Source: Streptomyces olivaceoviridis (GTDB lineage Bacteria > Actinomycetota > Actinomycetes > Streptomycetales > Streptomycetaceae). From it: DNA of 64,000 nt. Positions 26,724 through 35,214 of the stretch are shown here, piece after piece. The notes under the pieces were generated by a model. That model was not told the origin of the DNA. It was given only the letters and a program-made list of their open reading frames with translations, and made no database searches. The first letter of the stretch is position 1. The number at the start of each line of letters is the position of its first letter. A program made the position numbers and the translations under genes. The DNA is taken from the NCBI RefSeq assembly GCF_014650115.1, contig NZ_BMUI01000003.1, positions 372,001 through 436,000 of the forward strand, written 5' to 3'.

Positions 26724-27670
26724 GGGTCCGGCCTGACGGCACGGCCCAGACCGGCGCGGGCCGCTTCCAGCTGCGCGGCGAACGCGATGCCCAGGAACAG
26801 GGCGATGCCGGTCAGGTTGGCCCACAGCAGCAGCGCCACGAAGGCCGTGAGCGGCCCGTACACGGCGCCGAAGGAGCCGCTGCGGGAGACGTAGAGCGTC
26901 AGCAGCCAGGTCGCGGTGACCCACAGCACCAGGTGGACGCCGGAACCGAAGGCCAGCCAGGTGTACCCGGGCTGGTCCCGGCGCGGCGACCAGCGGAGGA
27001 TGACGGCGGAGGCGATCCAGGCGAGGGCCGTCCCCACGGGGATCTCCAGGGCGCCCCACCACGCCGGGGGCCGGGAGGTGCCCAGCGCCTCGGCCGTCGC
27101 GGCGGTCACGGCCCGGCCGGCGACCAGCACCAGGAAGCCCAGGACCATGGGCACGCCGGCGGCGAAGGCGAGCAGCACGGCCCTGCCGTACTTGCGCGGG
27201 AAGGGCCGGTCCCGTTCGATGCCGTAGATCCGGTTGGCGCCCCGTTCCACCTGGCCCATCGCCGAGGCCAGGTTGAGGACGGAGAAGGCCAGCCCCAGAC
27301 AGAGCGCCACGGTGCTCCACGCGTCGGAGCCGGCGGTGCGGCGGGTGCCGCGCAGCGCCTCGCGGACCACGTCGGCGCTGGCGCCCGGCACGATCCTGCC
27401 CAGGGTCAGCTCGACGATCCGCCCCAGGCTCTCCGTGTGCGCGGCCGTGGCGAGGCCGACCAGCGCGATGGTGAACGGCACCAGGCCCAGCACGATCTGG
27501 AAGCCGAGGGCGCGGGCGTTGGTGAAGCCGTCGGCGTAGCGGAACCGGGAGAAGGCGTCGAGCAGCAGGCGCGCGCCCCCGTAGCGGCGCAGCGCGGTGA
27601 AGGCCTCGTCGCCGGAGAGCTCGTCCCCGATCATGTCCCGGGTCTGCGGGACGTGCACCACCGTTCCCAT
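26708..27670 (-). CDS. YihY/BrkB-family inner membrane protein
   Basis: 320 residues with six or seven hydrophobic segments. Family pattern is seen in FRYADGFTNARALGFQIVLGLVPFTIALVG, then PFPRKYGRAVLLAFAAGVPMV, WAS-type helix turns and the C-terminal LLLWANLTGIALFLGIAFAAQLEAAR. Function of the family is unresolved; earlier claims of RNase BN activity were mistaken for these proteins. The gene follows the PPK2 gene by 15 nt on the same strand, so the two are co-transcribed. Confidence 0.9.
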   Translation of the reverse strand: MGTVVHVPQTRDMIGDELSGDEAFTALRRYGGARLLLDAFSRFRYADGFTNARALGFQIVLGLVPFTIALVGLATAAHTESLGRIVELTLGRIVPGASADVVREALRGTRRTAGSDAWSTVALCLGLAFSVLNLASAMGQVERGANRIYGIERDRPFPRKYGRAVLLAFAAGVPMVLGFLVLVAGRAVTAATAEALGTSRPPAWWGALEIPVGTALAWIASAVILRWSPRRDQPGYTWLAFGSGVHLVLWVTATWLLTLYVSRSGSFGAVYGPLTAFVALLLWANLTGIALFLGIAFAAQLEAARAGLGRAVRPDPGPGP

Positions 27671-27685
27671 GGTCCGGGTTCCTCC

Positions 27686-28705
27686 TCACCTGTGGCCGCG
27701 GCCGGCCGGCACCGCGGGGTCCGGGTGGTTCCCGGGTCCGCCGCCCGGTCCGGCCAGCGGGGTCGGCGACAGGGCCGTGGGTTCCTCACCCGGTTCGAGC
27801 AGGGTGTCCGCCGCGCCGACGACCAGCGGGTCGGGGGTGCCGACCACCTCGTGGTCCTTGGCCGGGTAGTCGAAGCGGTCCAGGAGGCTGCGCATCGCCT
27901 CCAGCCGGCCCCGCCGCTTGTCGTTGTTCTTCACGACCGTCCAGGGCGCGTGCGCGGTGTCGGTCGCCCGGAACATGTCGACCTTGGCCGCGGTGTACTC
28001 GTCCCAGCGGTCGAGGGAGGCCAGGTCGGTCGGGGAGAGTTTCCAGCGGCGCACCGGGTCGACCTGCCGGATCGCGAACCGGGTCCGCTGCTCGGCGCGG
28101 GACACCGAGAACCAGAACTTCACCAGCAGGATGCCGTCGTCGGTGAGCAGCCGCTCGAACAGCGGGGCCTGCCGCAGGAACTGCCGGTGCTCGGCTTCCG
28201 TGCAGAACCCCATGACCCGCTCGACCCCGGCCCGGTTGTACCAGGACCGGTCGAAGAAGACCGTCTCCCCGCGGGCCGGCAGGTGCGTCACGTACCGCTG
28301 GAAGTACCACTGCCCCGCCTCCCGCTCGGTCGGCTTGTCCAGCGCCACCACGCGGGCCCCCCGGGGGTTCAGCCGCTCGGTGAACCGCTTGATGGTGCCG
28401 CCCTTGCCGGCCGCGTCCCGCCCCTCGCACACCACGACGATCCGCTGCCCCGTGTCCTTCACCCAGCGCTGGAGCTTGAGCAGTTCGATCTGGAGGATCC
28501 GCTTGGTCCGCTCGTACTCGCGCCGGCCGATCCGGTGGTCGTAGGGGTGGTTCTCCCGCCAGGTCTCGACCGGCCGGCCGCCGGCGTCCAGCAGCACCGG
28601 CCGCTCCGGCTGCCGGTCGTCCACCTCGAACCCCCGCAGCAGGTCGTCCCCGCCCGTCGTGTCCCGGGCCTCCCGTGCCTCGGTCGCCCGCCCGTGCTCG
28701 GTCAC
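27686..28705 (-). CDS. Polyphosphate kinase 2 (PPK2 family)
   Basis: 339 residues. It transfers phosphate between polyphosphate and a nucleotide. P-loop-fold motifs are complete: Walker A EGRDAAGKGGTIKR (residues 94-107), lid ALDKPTEREAGQWYFQRYV, and the Asp-containing FFDRSWYNRAGVERVMGF (Walker B). KFWFSVSRAEQ and RFAIRQVDPVRRWKLSPTDL are class features. One-domain class I size. Upstream of the BrkB gene in one unit; the divergent PhoD gene begins 129 nt away, so the area is phosphate-oriented. Confidence 0.93.
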   Translation of the reverse strand: MTEHGRATEAREARDTTGGDDLLRGFEVDDRQPERPVLLDAGGRPVETWRENHPYDHRIGRREYERTKRILQIELLKLQRWVKDTGQRIVVVCEGRDAAGKGGTIKRFTERLNPRGARVVALDKPTEREAGQWYFQRYVTHLPARGETVFFDRSWYNRAGVERVMGFCTEAEHRQFLRQAPLFERLLTDDGILLVKFWFSVSRAEQRTRFAIRQVDPVRRWKLSPTDLASLDRWDEYTAAKVDMFRATDTAHAPWTVVKNNDKRRGRLEAMRSLLDRFDYPAKDHEVVGTPDPLVVGAADTLLEPGEEPTALSPTPLAGPGGGPGNHPDPAVPAGRGHR

Positions 28706-28834
28706 GACACCACCTCTCTCAACGGGGCCGCCCCCCCGGTCTCCTCACACGTGCCCGCCCGGACGGGTCCCAGACGCCTGTACCGTCGCTGGGGTCGTTC
28801 CTTCCCGTGCCGTACGAGACAGAGAGGCGATGAC

Positions 28835-30460
28835 GTGGCCGAACTGCGTCTGGGACCGCTGCTGCGGTACACCGACGGCTCCCGCGCGACCGTGTGGGTC
28901 GAGACGAGCGGGACCTGCACGGCGCGGGTGCGCTGTTCCGACGGCGCGGGCGGCACGGCCGCCACCTTCCAGGTGGCCGGGCACCACTACGCGCTCGTCA
29001 CGGTGACCGGGCTCCAAGCAGGCACCGCCCCCTCCTACGAGGTGTTCCTCGACGACACCCCGGTGTGGCCCCTGCCCGACTCCCGCTTCCCGCCCTCCGT
29101 CATCCGCACGCCCGGCACCGGCGACGCCGTCCGCGTCACCTTCGGGTCGTGCCGCTGGGCCGCGCCCCCGGCGGACGGCAAGGACCCGGTCGGCCCCGAC
29201 GCCCTCGACACCCTGGCCCGCCGGCTGTCGGACGACCCCGGCGCCGAGCGCCCCGACGTGCTGCTGCTCCTGGGCGACCAGATCTACGCGGACGAGACCT
29301 CCGAGGAGACCCGGCGTTGGCTGGCCGGCCGCCGGAACCTCGACGAGCCGCCCGGCGGCCAGGTCGCCGACTACGAGGAGTACTGCCACCTCTACTACGA
29401 ATCCTGGCTCGACCCCGAGGTCCGCTGGCTGCTGTCCACCGTGCCCAGCTTCATGATCTTCGACGACCACGACATCGTGGACGACTGGAACACCTCCGCC
29501 TCCTGGCTCGCCGACATGCGCGCCACCGACTGGTGGCAGGAACGGCTGCTGAGCGGCCTGATGTCGTACTGGGTCCACCAGCACCTGGGCAACCTGTCCC
29601 CCGCCGAACTGGACGACGACCCCACCTGGGCCGCCGTCCGCGCCACCCCGGACGGTACGAAGGCACTGCGCGCCCTGGCCGAACAGGCCGACGCCGACTC
29701 CTCGACGGTCCGCTTCAGCTACCGGCGCGACTTCGGCCGGGTCCGGGTGGTGATGGTCGACTCCCGGGCCGCACGGGTCCTGGAGGAGGGCCGCCGCTCC
29801 ATGCTCGACCCGGGCGAGGCCGACTGGCTGCGCGCACAGGTCCTGGACGACGAGGGCGCCTACGACCATCTCCTGATCGGCACCTCGCTGCCCTGGCTGC
29901 TGCCGCACCTGGTGCACGACACCGAGGGCTGGGACGCGGCCCTGTGCGCCGGGGAACGCGGCGACCGCTGGGCCCGCTTCGGCGAGTGGCTGCGGCGCGG
30001 GGCCGACCTGGAGCACTGGGCGGCCTTCCCCCGCTCCTTCGCCGACCTCGCCGCCCTCATCGCCGACGTCGCGGCGGCGCCGGGCGCCCCGGCGAGCGTG
30101 TGCGTGCTCTCCGGGGACGTGCACCACGGCTACATCGCCGAGGCCACCTGGCGCTCCGGCGACCTCGGCGTCCCCGTCGTCCAGCTCACCTGCTCACCCG
30201 TGCACAACTCCGTGCCGGCGGCCATGCGGATCGGCTTCCGCGTCGGCTGGAGCGCGCCGGCCCGCGTCCTGGGCCGCCTGCTCGCCCGGCACGGCCGCAC
30301 CCCCCGGCCGCCGGTGCGGTGGCGCAAGCGGGGTGGGCCGTGGTTCGGCAACCAGCTCATGACGCTGACGCTGAGCGGCCGTTCGGCCCGCCTGCGCCTG
30401 GAAAGCACCGGCAAGGAGGCGAGACTCGACACGGTCCACGAGACGAGCCTCACCGGCTAG
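28835..30460 (+). CDS. PhoD-like alkaline phosphatase, cytoplasmic-type
   Basis: 541 residues. Metal- and phosphate-site motifs of the PhoD family: FGSCRWAAPP, LLLLGDQIYADE, MIFDDHDIVDDWN, and SGDVHHGYIAEA near residue 430. A small fibronectin-like beta domain precedes the catalytic part. No Tat or Sec signal is seen from the GTG at 28835, unlike secreted PhoD; AGAGAGG stands 9 nt upstream and supports that start. It should cleave phosphate mono- or diesters inside the cell. Confidence 0.9.
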   Translation: MAELRLGPLLRYTDGSRATVWVETSGTCTARVRCSDGAGGTAATFQVAGHHYALVTVTGLQAGTAPSYEVFLDDTPVWPLPDSRFPPSVIRTPGTGDAVRVTFGSCRWAAPPADGKDPVGPDALDTLARRLSDDPGAERPDVLLLLGDQIYADETSEETRRWLAGRRNLDEPPGGQVADYEEYCHLYYESWLDPEVRWLLSTVPSFMIFDDHDIVDDWNTSASWLADMRATDWWQERLLSGLMSYWVHQHLGNLSPAELDDDPTWAAVRATPDGTKALRALAEQADADSSTVRFSYRRDFGRVRVVMVDSRAARVLEEGRRSMLDPGEADWLRAQVLDDEGAYDHLLIGTSLPWLLPHLVHDTEGWDAALCAGERGDRWARFGEWLRRGADLEHWAAFPRSFADLAALIADVAAAPGAPASVCVLSGDVHHGYIAEATWRSGDLGVPVVQLTCSPVHNSVPAAMRIGFRVGWSAPARVLGRLLARHGRTPRPPVRWRKRGGPWFGNQLMTLTLSGRSARLRLESTGKEARLDTVHETSLTG

Positions 30461-30461
30461 T

Positions 30462-30656
30462 TCAGCGCCGGGCGGCGTAGGAGACGAACTCCGTCCAGGT
30501 GCCGGGGCCGACGGTGAGGAGGGGGCCGTTGGTGTTCTTGGAGTCGCGGATGTGGATGGCGGTGGGGGTGGGGGCGGCGTCCCAGTCCAGGGCGACTTCG
30601 ACGCAGGAGTCGGCTTCGCTGCTGCTGCTGTAGCTGCTCTTGAACCAGCGGATCAT
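30462..30656 (-). CDS. DUF397 small protein
   Basis: 64 residues: IRWFKSSYSSSSEADSCVEVA, then AIHIRDSKNTNGPLLTVGP and W-EFVSYAARR. This is the DUF397 pattern (KSSYS...CVEVA...VRDSK) found in streptomycete XRE/DUF397 pairs, where it acts as partner of the upstream regulator. ATG overlaps the stop of the XRE gene (ATGA), so the two are translated together. Confidence 0.94.
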   Translation of the reverse strand: MIRWFKSSYSSSSEADSCVEVALDWDAAPTPTAIHIRDSKNTNGPLLTVGPGTWTEFVSYAARR

Positions 30657-31498
30657 GTTGCCCCCAGCAGATGCTCGATGAAGGTCGTCGACTCACGGGG
30701 AGTGAGCGCCTGCGCCCGGATGATGCCGTAGCGCAGCTCAAGGATACGGAGATGCTTGGGGTCCTCCACCCTGCGGCCGTTGGCCACTGCGGGGGAGCGG
30801 CCCACTGCCGAGCCGTCCGCGAACTTCAGCACCTCGATCCCGCCCGCCACTCCCGCATGCTCCTGGCGGTCCATCGGCATTACCTGAATCTCGACGTTCC
30901 TCAACTGGCTTACCTCAAGGAGGTGTTCGAGCTGCTGACGCAACACCTTCTCACCCCCGAGGGGGCGTCGCAGCGACCACTCGTCCTGGACGAAGCTGAT
31001 CTCCGGCGCAGGATCCCGCTCGAAGAGCACCTTCCGAGCGATACGGCCCCCGACGCCGCGTTCCACCACGTCGTCGGTGTAGGCAGGCCGACGCATCCGC
31101 AGCAACGCCCGGGCGTACTCCGGCGTCTGGAGCAGCCCGTGGATGTTCAGCGGATCGTAGAGCTGAAGCTCCACCGCCTTCGCCTCCAGCTCCGCCAAAG
31201 CCCGAACCTTCTTCGGGTACCGGACCTTCTCCACGTCCTCCTTCATCGCCGCGAGCAACCCACCCGCGTCCAGGACCTTGTCCGCCTTGTCGAGGTACTC
31301 CGGCCTCGGAATCCGCTTGCCCGACTCCACCTTGTAGACCATGTCCTCGCTGTAGCCCACGGCCCTGGCGAAGTCGGCGGCGCGCAGGGCCACCGCTTCC
31401 CGGCGCAGCCTCAGTTGGCGGCCGACGGTCGCGATGACGGCGACGCCCCACTCGTCGTCCGGCTCGACCTCCCAGCCCGGCTCCTCTTCCTCACTCAC
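30653..31498 (-). CDS. XRE-family regulator with DUF5753 (Scr1/WhiJ-like)
   Basis: 281 residues. N-terminal acidic tail, then the helix-turn-helix (LRLRREAVALRAADFARAV, GYSEDMVYKVESGKRIP), followed by a DUF5753 domain (YDPLNIHGLLQTPEYARALL, ISFVQDEWSLRRPLGG, QVMPMDRQEHAG, TFIEHLLGAT). Such regulators control sporulation and secondary metabolism with a DUF397 partner and an anti-sigma-type ATPase. Start is the GTG at 31498; an in-frame upstream extension to 31576 lacks family homology. Divergent from the ATPase gene, sharing 115 nt. Confidence 0.92.
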   Translation of the reverse strand: MSEEEEPGWEVEPDDEWGVAVIATVGRQLRLRREAVALRAADFARAVGYSEDMVYKVESGKRIPRPEYLDKADKVLDAGGLLAAMKEDVEKVRYPKKVRALAELEAKAVELQLYDPLNIHGLLQTPEYARALLRMRRPAYTDDVVERGVGGRIARKVLFERDPAPEISFVQDEWSLRRPLGGEKVLRQQLEHLLEVSQLRNVEIQVMPMDRQEHAGVAGGIEVLKFADGSAVGRSPAVANGRRVEDPKHLRILELRYGIIRAQALTPRESTTFIEHLLGAT

Positions 31499-31613
31499 AC
31501 CGCACCCCCTTCCCCGACATGCCCGGACACCACCGGACACGCGCTGGACAGTGACCCTACGCAACCGCGTCGTCACTGTTCAGAGGTAGCAGGCGCGGCC
31601 CACTCTGAGTGAT

Positions 31614-32201
31614 GTGAACCAGGAAATCTCCACCCACATCTCCACCCCCATCCCGAACTTCACCGCGCGGCTCTCCCCCACGCCGCGCGGGGCCCGTCTC
31701 GCCCGGCTGCTCGCCAGGGAGCAACTGCGGTCCTGGGGACTGCCGTTGGACCCGGCGGAGCTGATCGTGGCCGAGCTCGCCGCCAACGCGGCCGGTCACG
31801 GCCGGGTGGCCGGCCGGGACTTCCGGCTGACGCTGTACGCCGTCGGGGACACGCTCCGTATCGAGGTGACCGACACGCGCGGTGACCGGCTGCCCGAACT
31901 CGGCCGTCCGGAAGCGGACGCGGAGGGCGGGCGGGGGCTGCTCCTCGTGGCGGCGCTGGCGGAGCGCTGGGGTACGGCGCACGGGCCCGCGCCGCGCAAG
32001 ACGGTGTGGGCCGAGGTGCGCCTGAAGGCTCAGGAGTGGCCGAGTTCCGCCGTCTCGTCGTCGCCGGTCTCCGGGACCGAGCCGGAGTCGCGGGCCGGGC
32101 GGAGCGGGAAGGGGTCGACCCGGGTCTCGTCGACGACCGGCGAGGCCGGCTGCGGGGGCTTCGGCATGACCGCCGCCTCCGAGTGGCCGCCGCAGCCGTA
32201 G
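31614..32201 (+). CDS. GHKL ATPase, anti-sigma-factor-like (AbaA-cluster type)
   Basis: 195 residues. HATPase_c fold similar to RsbW: ELAANAAGHGR (N box), IEVTDTRGDRLP (G1), GGRGLLLVAALAERWG (G2), TVWAEVRLK at the end of the fold, near residue 141. The last ~50 residues are low-complexity Ser/Gly and overlap the convergent DUF3027 gene by 172 bp. GTG start at 31614. With XRE and DUF397 on the other side it forms the known three-gene whiJ-type arrangement, here divergently placed. Confidence 0.88.
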   Translation: MNQEISTHISTPIPNFTARLSPTPRGARLARLLAREQLRSWGLPLDPAELIVAELAANAAGHGRVAGRDFRLTLYAVGDTLRIEVTDTRGDRLPELGRPEADAEGGRGLLLVAALAERWGTAHGPAPRKTVWAEVRLKAQEWPSSAVSSSPVSGTEPESRAGRSGKGSTRVSSTTGEAGCGGFGMTAASEWPPQP

Positions 32202-32956
32202 GCGAGGGAGACCACGCGGCCGTCCGCCGGGGAGAACTCGTTGGCGCAGACGCCGAAGGCCTGACCGAGGGAGCCGCCGATGGGCGAGAGGAAGCCGCAG
32301 CTCACGCAGGTGGCGGGGGCCGCCTGGGCCATGGCCGTCTTGGGGCCGAACGCCTCTTCCCAGCGGTCGGCGGCGCTGTGCAGGCCGTAGCGGGACAGGA
32401 CGCGGGCGCGGCGCATGCCGAGTTCCTCGGCGACGGACGCGAGGGAGCCACGGAAGGGCACCGTCGGCTGGGTGGCGGGGGCGCCCGGCGTGACGTCGGC
32501 GTCCTCCGCCTCCGCCAGTTCCCGCATCTCCTCGGAGACCACCGAGTTCGGCGGCGGCTCCTCCTCGCCCGTGTAGCCGGGCTCCAGGCGCAGGTCGTCC
32601 TGGTCGGTGGGGAGCAGGTCGCCGGGGCCGAGGTCGCCGGGGCGCAGGCGCTCGCTCCACGGGACCCACTCGGGGGCGAGCAGGGCGTCGGGGCCGGGGA
32701 GGAGGACGACCTCGTCGAGCGTGACGACCTTGGCGCGGGAAGCGCGGGCCACCGTCACCGCCCAGCGCCAGCCGCGGTAGCCCAGTTCCTTGCACTCGAA
32801 GAAGTGCGTGACCACACGGTCGCCCTCCGACACCAGGCCGGCGTGCTCGCCGACCACGCCGGGCGCGGCGGCCTCCTCGGCGGCGGTGCGGGCGAGGTCG
32901 ACGGCCTCGGCGCACAGGCGGTCGGGGGTGCGGCTTCGCGTGGTCGCTGCGCTCAC
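32030..32956 (-). CDS. DUF3027 protein with Cys zinc-ribbon-like end
   Basis: 308 residues. N-terminal part has AEAVDLARTAAEEAA, GEHAGLVSEGDRVVTHFFEC and GYRGWRWAVTVARA, then a divided acidic/Pro region, then a C-terminal domain with CVSCGFLSP, GVCANEFSPADG and YGCGGHSEA, which looks like a four-Cys metal site. This is the DUF3027 pattern, conserved across actinobacteria near serC. GTG at 32956. The 3' end overlaps the ATPase gene. Confidence 0.87.
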   Translation of the reverse strand: MSAATTRSRTPDRLCAEAVDLARTAAEEAAAPGVVGEHAGLVSEGDRVVTHFFECKELGYRGWRWAVTVARASRAKVVTLDEVVLLPGPDALLAPEWVPWSERLRPGDLGPGDLLPTDQDDLRLEPGYTGEEEPPPNSVVSEEMRELAEAEDADVTPGAPATQPTVPFRGSLASVAEELGMRRARVLSRYGLHSAADRWEEAFGPKTAMAQAAPATCVSCGFLSPIGGSLGQAFGVCANEFSPADGRVVSLAYGCGGHSEAAVMPKPPQPASPVVDETRVDPFPLRPARDSGSVPETGDDETAELGHS

Positions 32957-33223
32957 AGGTATCGCTTCTCTCCTACGCCGTCTCGTCGAGTGCGGCTGCC
33001 TCCGGCGGTTTCGCCGACGGAGCGGACCTGGGGACCGCATCGACGTCTGCATCCGCGCGCCTGGGCGCACCTCTGCCATCCATTCTGCGTTATGGCTGAG
33101 ATAGGCACGCTACACCGGACGAGATTCGTGCATATTCCCACCCGCCCCTCTGCCTGCGCCGACCGGGGTCGTGTGCCGCCACACCCGTCCGATCCGCACT
33201 ATCCGGCGGTATCTCGGGGCACT

Positions 33224-34621
33224 ATGAACGTCGTGGCAGCCGCGGACAGGGCGAATGGTCGGGGCGGTTCGGGCCGGGTGGGCGGGGCCGTCCGCTCGGT
33301 CGGCCGTGCCCTGCACTTCCCCGTGACCGGTACGGCGCGGGGCATCCGCAGGGTCACGCACGCGCACGGCGCAGGCGAGTCGGGTCTGGGCAAGCTGATC
33401 GAACTGCACGCGGTGAACGGCGCGGGGGACGTGATGGTCACCGTGGCGCTCGCGTCCACGGTGTTCTTCTCGGTGCCGACCGACGAGGCGCGCGGCCGGG
33501 TCGCCCTCTACCTCGCGATCACCATGGCGCCCTTCACTGTCCTGGCGCCCGTCATCGGCCCCCTCCTGGACCGGCTGCCGCACGGGCGGCGGGCCGCGAT
33601 GGCCGGGGCGATGCTGGCGCGGGCACTGCTCTCGCTGATCATCTCGGGGGCGGTGGCGAGCGGCAGCTTGGAGCTGTACCCGGCGGCGCTGGGCGTGCTG
33701 GTGGCCTCCAAGGCGTACGGGGTGGTCCGCAGCGCGGTCGTGCCACGGCTGCTGCCGCCGCGGTTCTCGCTCGTGAAGGCCAACTCCCGGGTGACGCTCG
33801 CCGGGCTGCTGGCCACCGGTGCCGCCGCGCCGGTCGCGGCGGGGCTGCACGCCCTCGGCGATCCGTGGCCGCTCTACGGCGCCTTCGTGATCTTCGTCGC
33901 CGGTACGTTCCTGTCGTTCTCCCTGCCGCCCAAGGTGGACTCGGCCAAGGGCGAGGACGTGGCGCTGCTCGCGGCCGACGAGCAGCATCTGCGCGGGCCG
34001 CACCGGGGGCAGGCCAAGCGGCCGGGGCTGCGGACGGTCGGGCCTGCCGTCACGCACGCGCTCGGGGCCAACGCCGCCCTGCGCTGCCTGTCCGGCTTCC
34101 TGATCTTCTTCCTCGCCTTCCTGCTGCGCGAGCACCCGCTGACCGGGGAGAGCGCGGCGGTGTCGCTGGGCATAGTGGGCGTCGCGGCCGGCGCGGGCAA
34201 CGCCCTCGGCACGGCCGTGGGGGCCTGGCTCCGCTCCCGGGCACCGGAGATCATCATCGTGACCGTGGTCGCGGTGGTGCTCGGTACGGCGGTCGTCGCC
34301 GCCCTCTTCTTCGGCGCGTTCCTGGTGGCCTGCCTGGCCGCGGTCGCCGGGTTCGCGCAGGCGCTGGCCAAGCTGGCGCTGGACGCGCTGATCCAGCGGG
34401 ACGTGCCCGAGCTGGTGCGCACCTCGGCGTTCGCCCGCTCCGAGACGCTGCTCCAGATGGCGTGGGTGTTCGGCGGCGCGGTCGGCATCGTGATGCCGCT
34501 CAACGGCACGCTCGGGCTGCTGGTCGGCGCCGCCTTCGTGGCCGTCGGCTGGCTGAGCACGCTCAGGGGGCTGCTCGCCTCGGCCCGCCACGGCGGCCGG
34601 ACCTCGACCCGGGTGGCGTGA
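33224..34621 (+). CDS. MFS-fold transporter of unknown substrate
   Basis: 465 residues, about 12 membrane helices after a 70-residue N-terminal cytoplasmic part (HFPVTGTARGIRRVTHAHGAGESGLGKLIELHAVNG). The helices follow the MFS pattern (IGPLLDRLPHGRRAAMAGAM in the first loop; AWLRSRAPE in a later loop). ATG at 33224. Downstream gene is 95 nt away with its own box, so it is probably a separate unit. A similar gene lies near serC in mycobacteria (from memory). Confidence 0.87.
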   Translation: MNVVAAADRANGRGGSGRVGGAVRSVGRALHFPVTGTARGIRRVTHAHGAGESGLGKLIELHAVNGAGDVMVTVALASTVFFSVPTDEARGRVALYLAITMAPFTVLAPVIGPLLDRLPHGRRAAMAGAMLARALLSLIISGAVASGSLELYPAALGVLVASKAYGVVRSAVVPRLLPPRFSLVKANSRVTLAGLLATGAAAPVAAGLHALGDPWPLYGAFVIFVAGTFLSFSLPPKVDSAKGEDVALLAADEQHLRGPHRGQAKRPGLRTVGPAVTHALGANAALRCLSGFLIFFLAFLLREHPLTGESAAVSLGIVGVAAGAGNALGTAVGAWLRSRAPEIIIVTVVAVVLGTAVVAALFFGAFLVACLAAVAGFAQALAKLALDALIQRDVPELVRTSAFARSETLLQMAWVFGGAVGIVMPLNGTLGLLVGAAFVAVGWLSTLRGLLASARHGGRTSTRVA

Positions 34622-34704
34622 GGGGCGTGGTGGGCGCGGGCACGCGTGGCGTAACGAACCGGGCACGCCGTACCCCACGTGGGCGGACGGCTCGGGGCGC
34701 CCGA

Positions 34705-34710
34705 TAGCCT
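34705..34710 (+). promoter_or_regulatory. -10 box for leaderless DUF2771 gene
   Basis: TAGCCT ends 6 nt before the ATG at 34717; no ribosome site is present. Confidence 0.5.
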
Positions 34711-34716
34711 TCGGCC

Positions 34717-35214
34717 ATGACCACGCTGCCCCGCGGCGAAGCCGCTGATGTACACCGCGTTGCGCGACGCCGCCGCGTCGTCGCCGCCGCCGGCGCCGTT
34801 TCCGCCGGACTGCTCGTCCTGTCGGCCTGCGACAAGCCGACGCCCGTCGCGACGATCACCGTCGGCGGGCACTCGGTCAACTCCGAGGCCGTCTGCTACA
34901 ACGACGGCAAGGCGCTGGACGAGGCGTCGCTGAAGGAGTGCGTCAAGAACGCCGACGACATCAAGTCGATCAAGGTCGGTCAGGACGAGACCGTCCGGAT
35001 CGGCGTCGACCCGAAGATCGCCGACGCGGGCTGGATCGTGCTGGTCAACGGTCGCCAGTTCAGCGACTCCAGCAAGGAGACGTACCGCACGATCCCGAGC
35101 AGCGCGTTCTTCAACGTCCAGTACGGCACCCAGGGCAACACCAACACCCTGTCGATCCGGATGGGCGAGAACACGAACAAGGGCATGTGGTCCTTCAAGC
35201 TGAAGAAGGCCTGA
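34717..35214 (+). CDS. DUF2771 lipoprotein-like protein
   Basis: 165 residues. Basic start, then RRRRVVAAAGAVSAGLLVLSAC, a lipobox (VLSAC) with Cys39 as the acylated residue. The rest is beta-rich: ATITVGGHSVNSEAVCYNDGKAL, then SIKVGQDETVRIGVD, and LSIRMGENTNKGMWSFKLKK at the end. The DUF2771 family is predicted to be surface-anchored. The mqnB frame begins inside or just after this gene. Confidence 0.86.
   Translation: MTTLPRGEAADVHRVARRRRVVAAAGAVSAGLLVLSACDKPTPVATITVGGHSVNSEAVCYNDGKALDEASLKECVKNADDIKSIKVGQDETVRIGVDPKIADAGWIVLVNGRQFSDSSKETYRTIPSSAFFNVQYGTQGNTNTLSIRMGENTNKGMWSFKLKKA

Noticed and set aside
26642..28834. Open frame continuing upstream of the PhoD gene
   Set aside because: It is antisense to BrkB and PPK2 and low complexity; the PhoD homology starts at the GTG 28835 with a ribosome site.
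32006..33223. Upstream extension of the MFS gene
   Set aside because: Antisense to DUF3027, low complexity; family sequence begins after the ATG at 33224.
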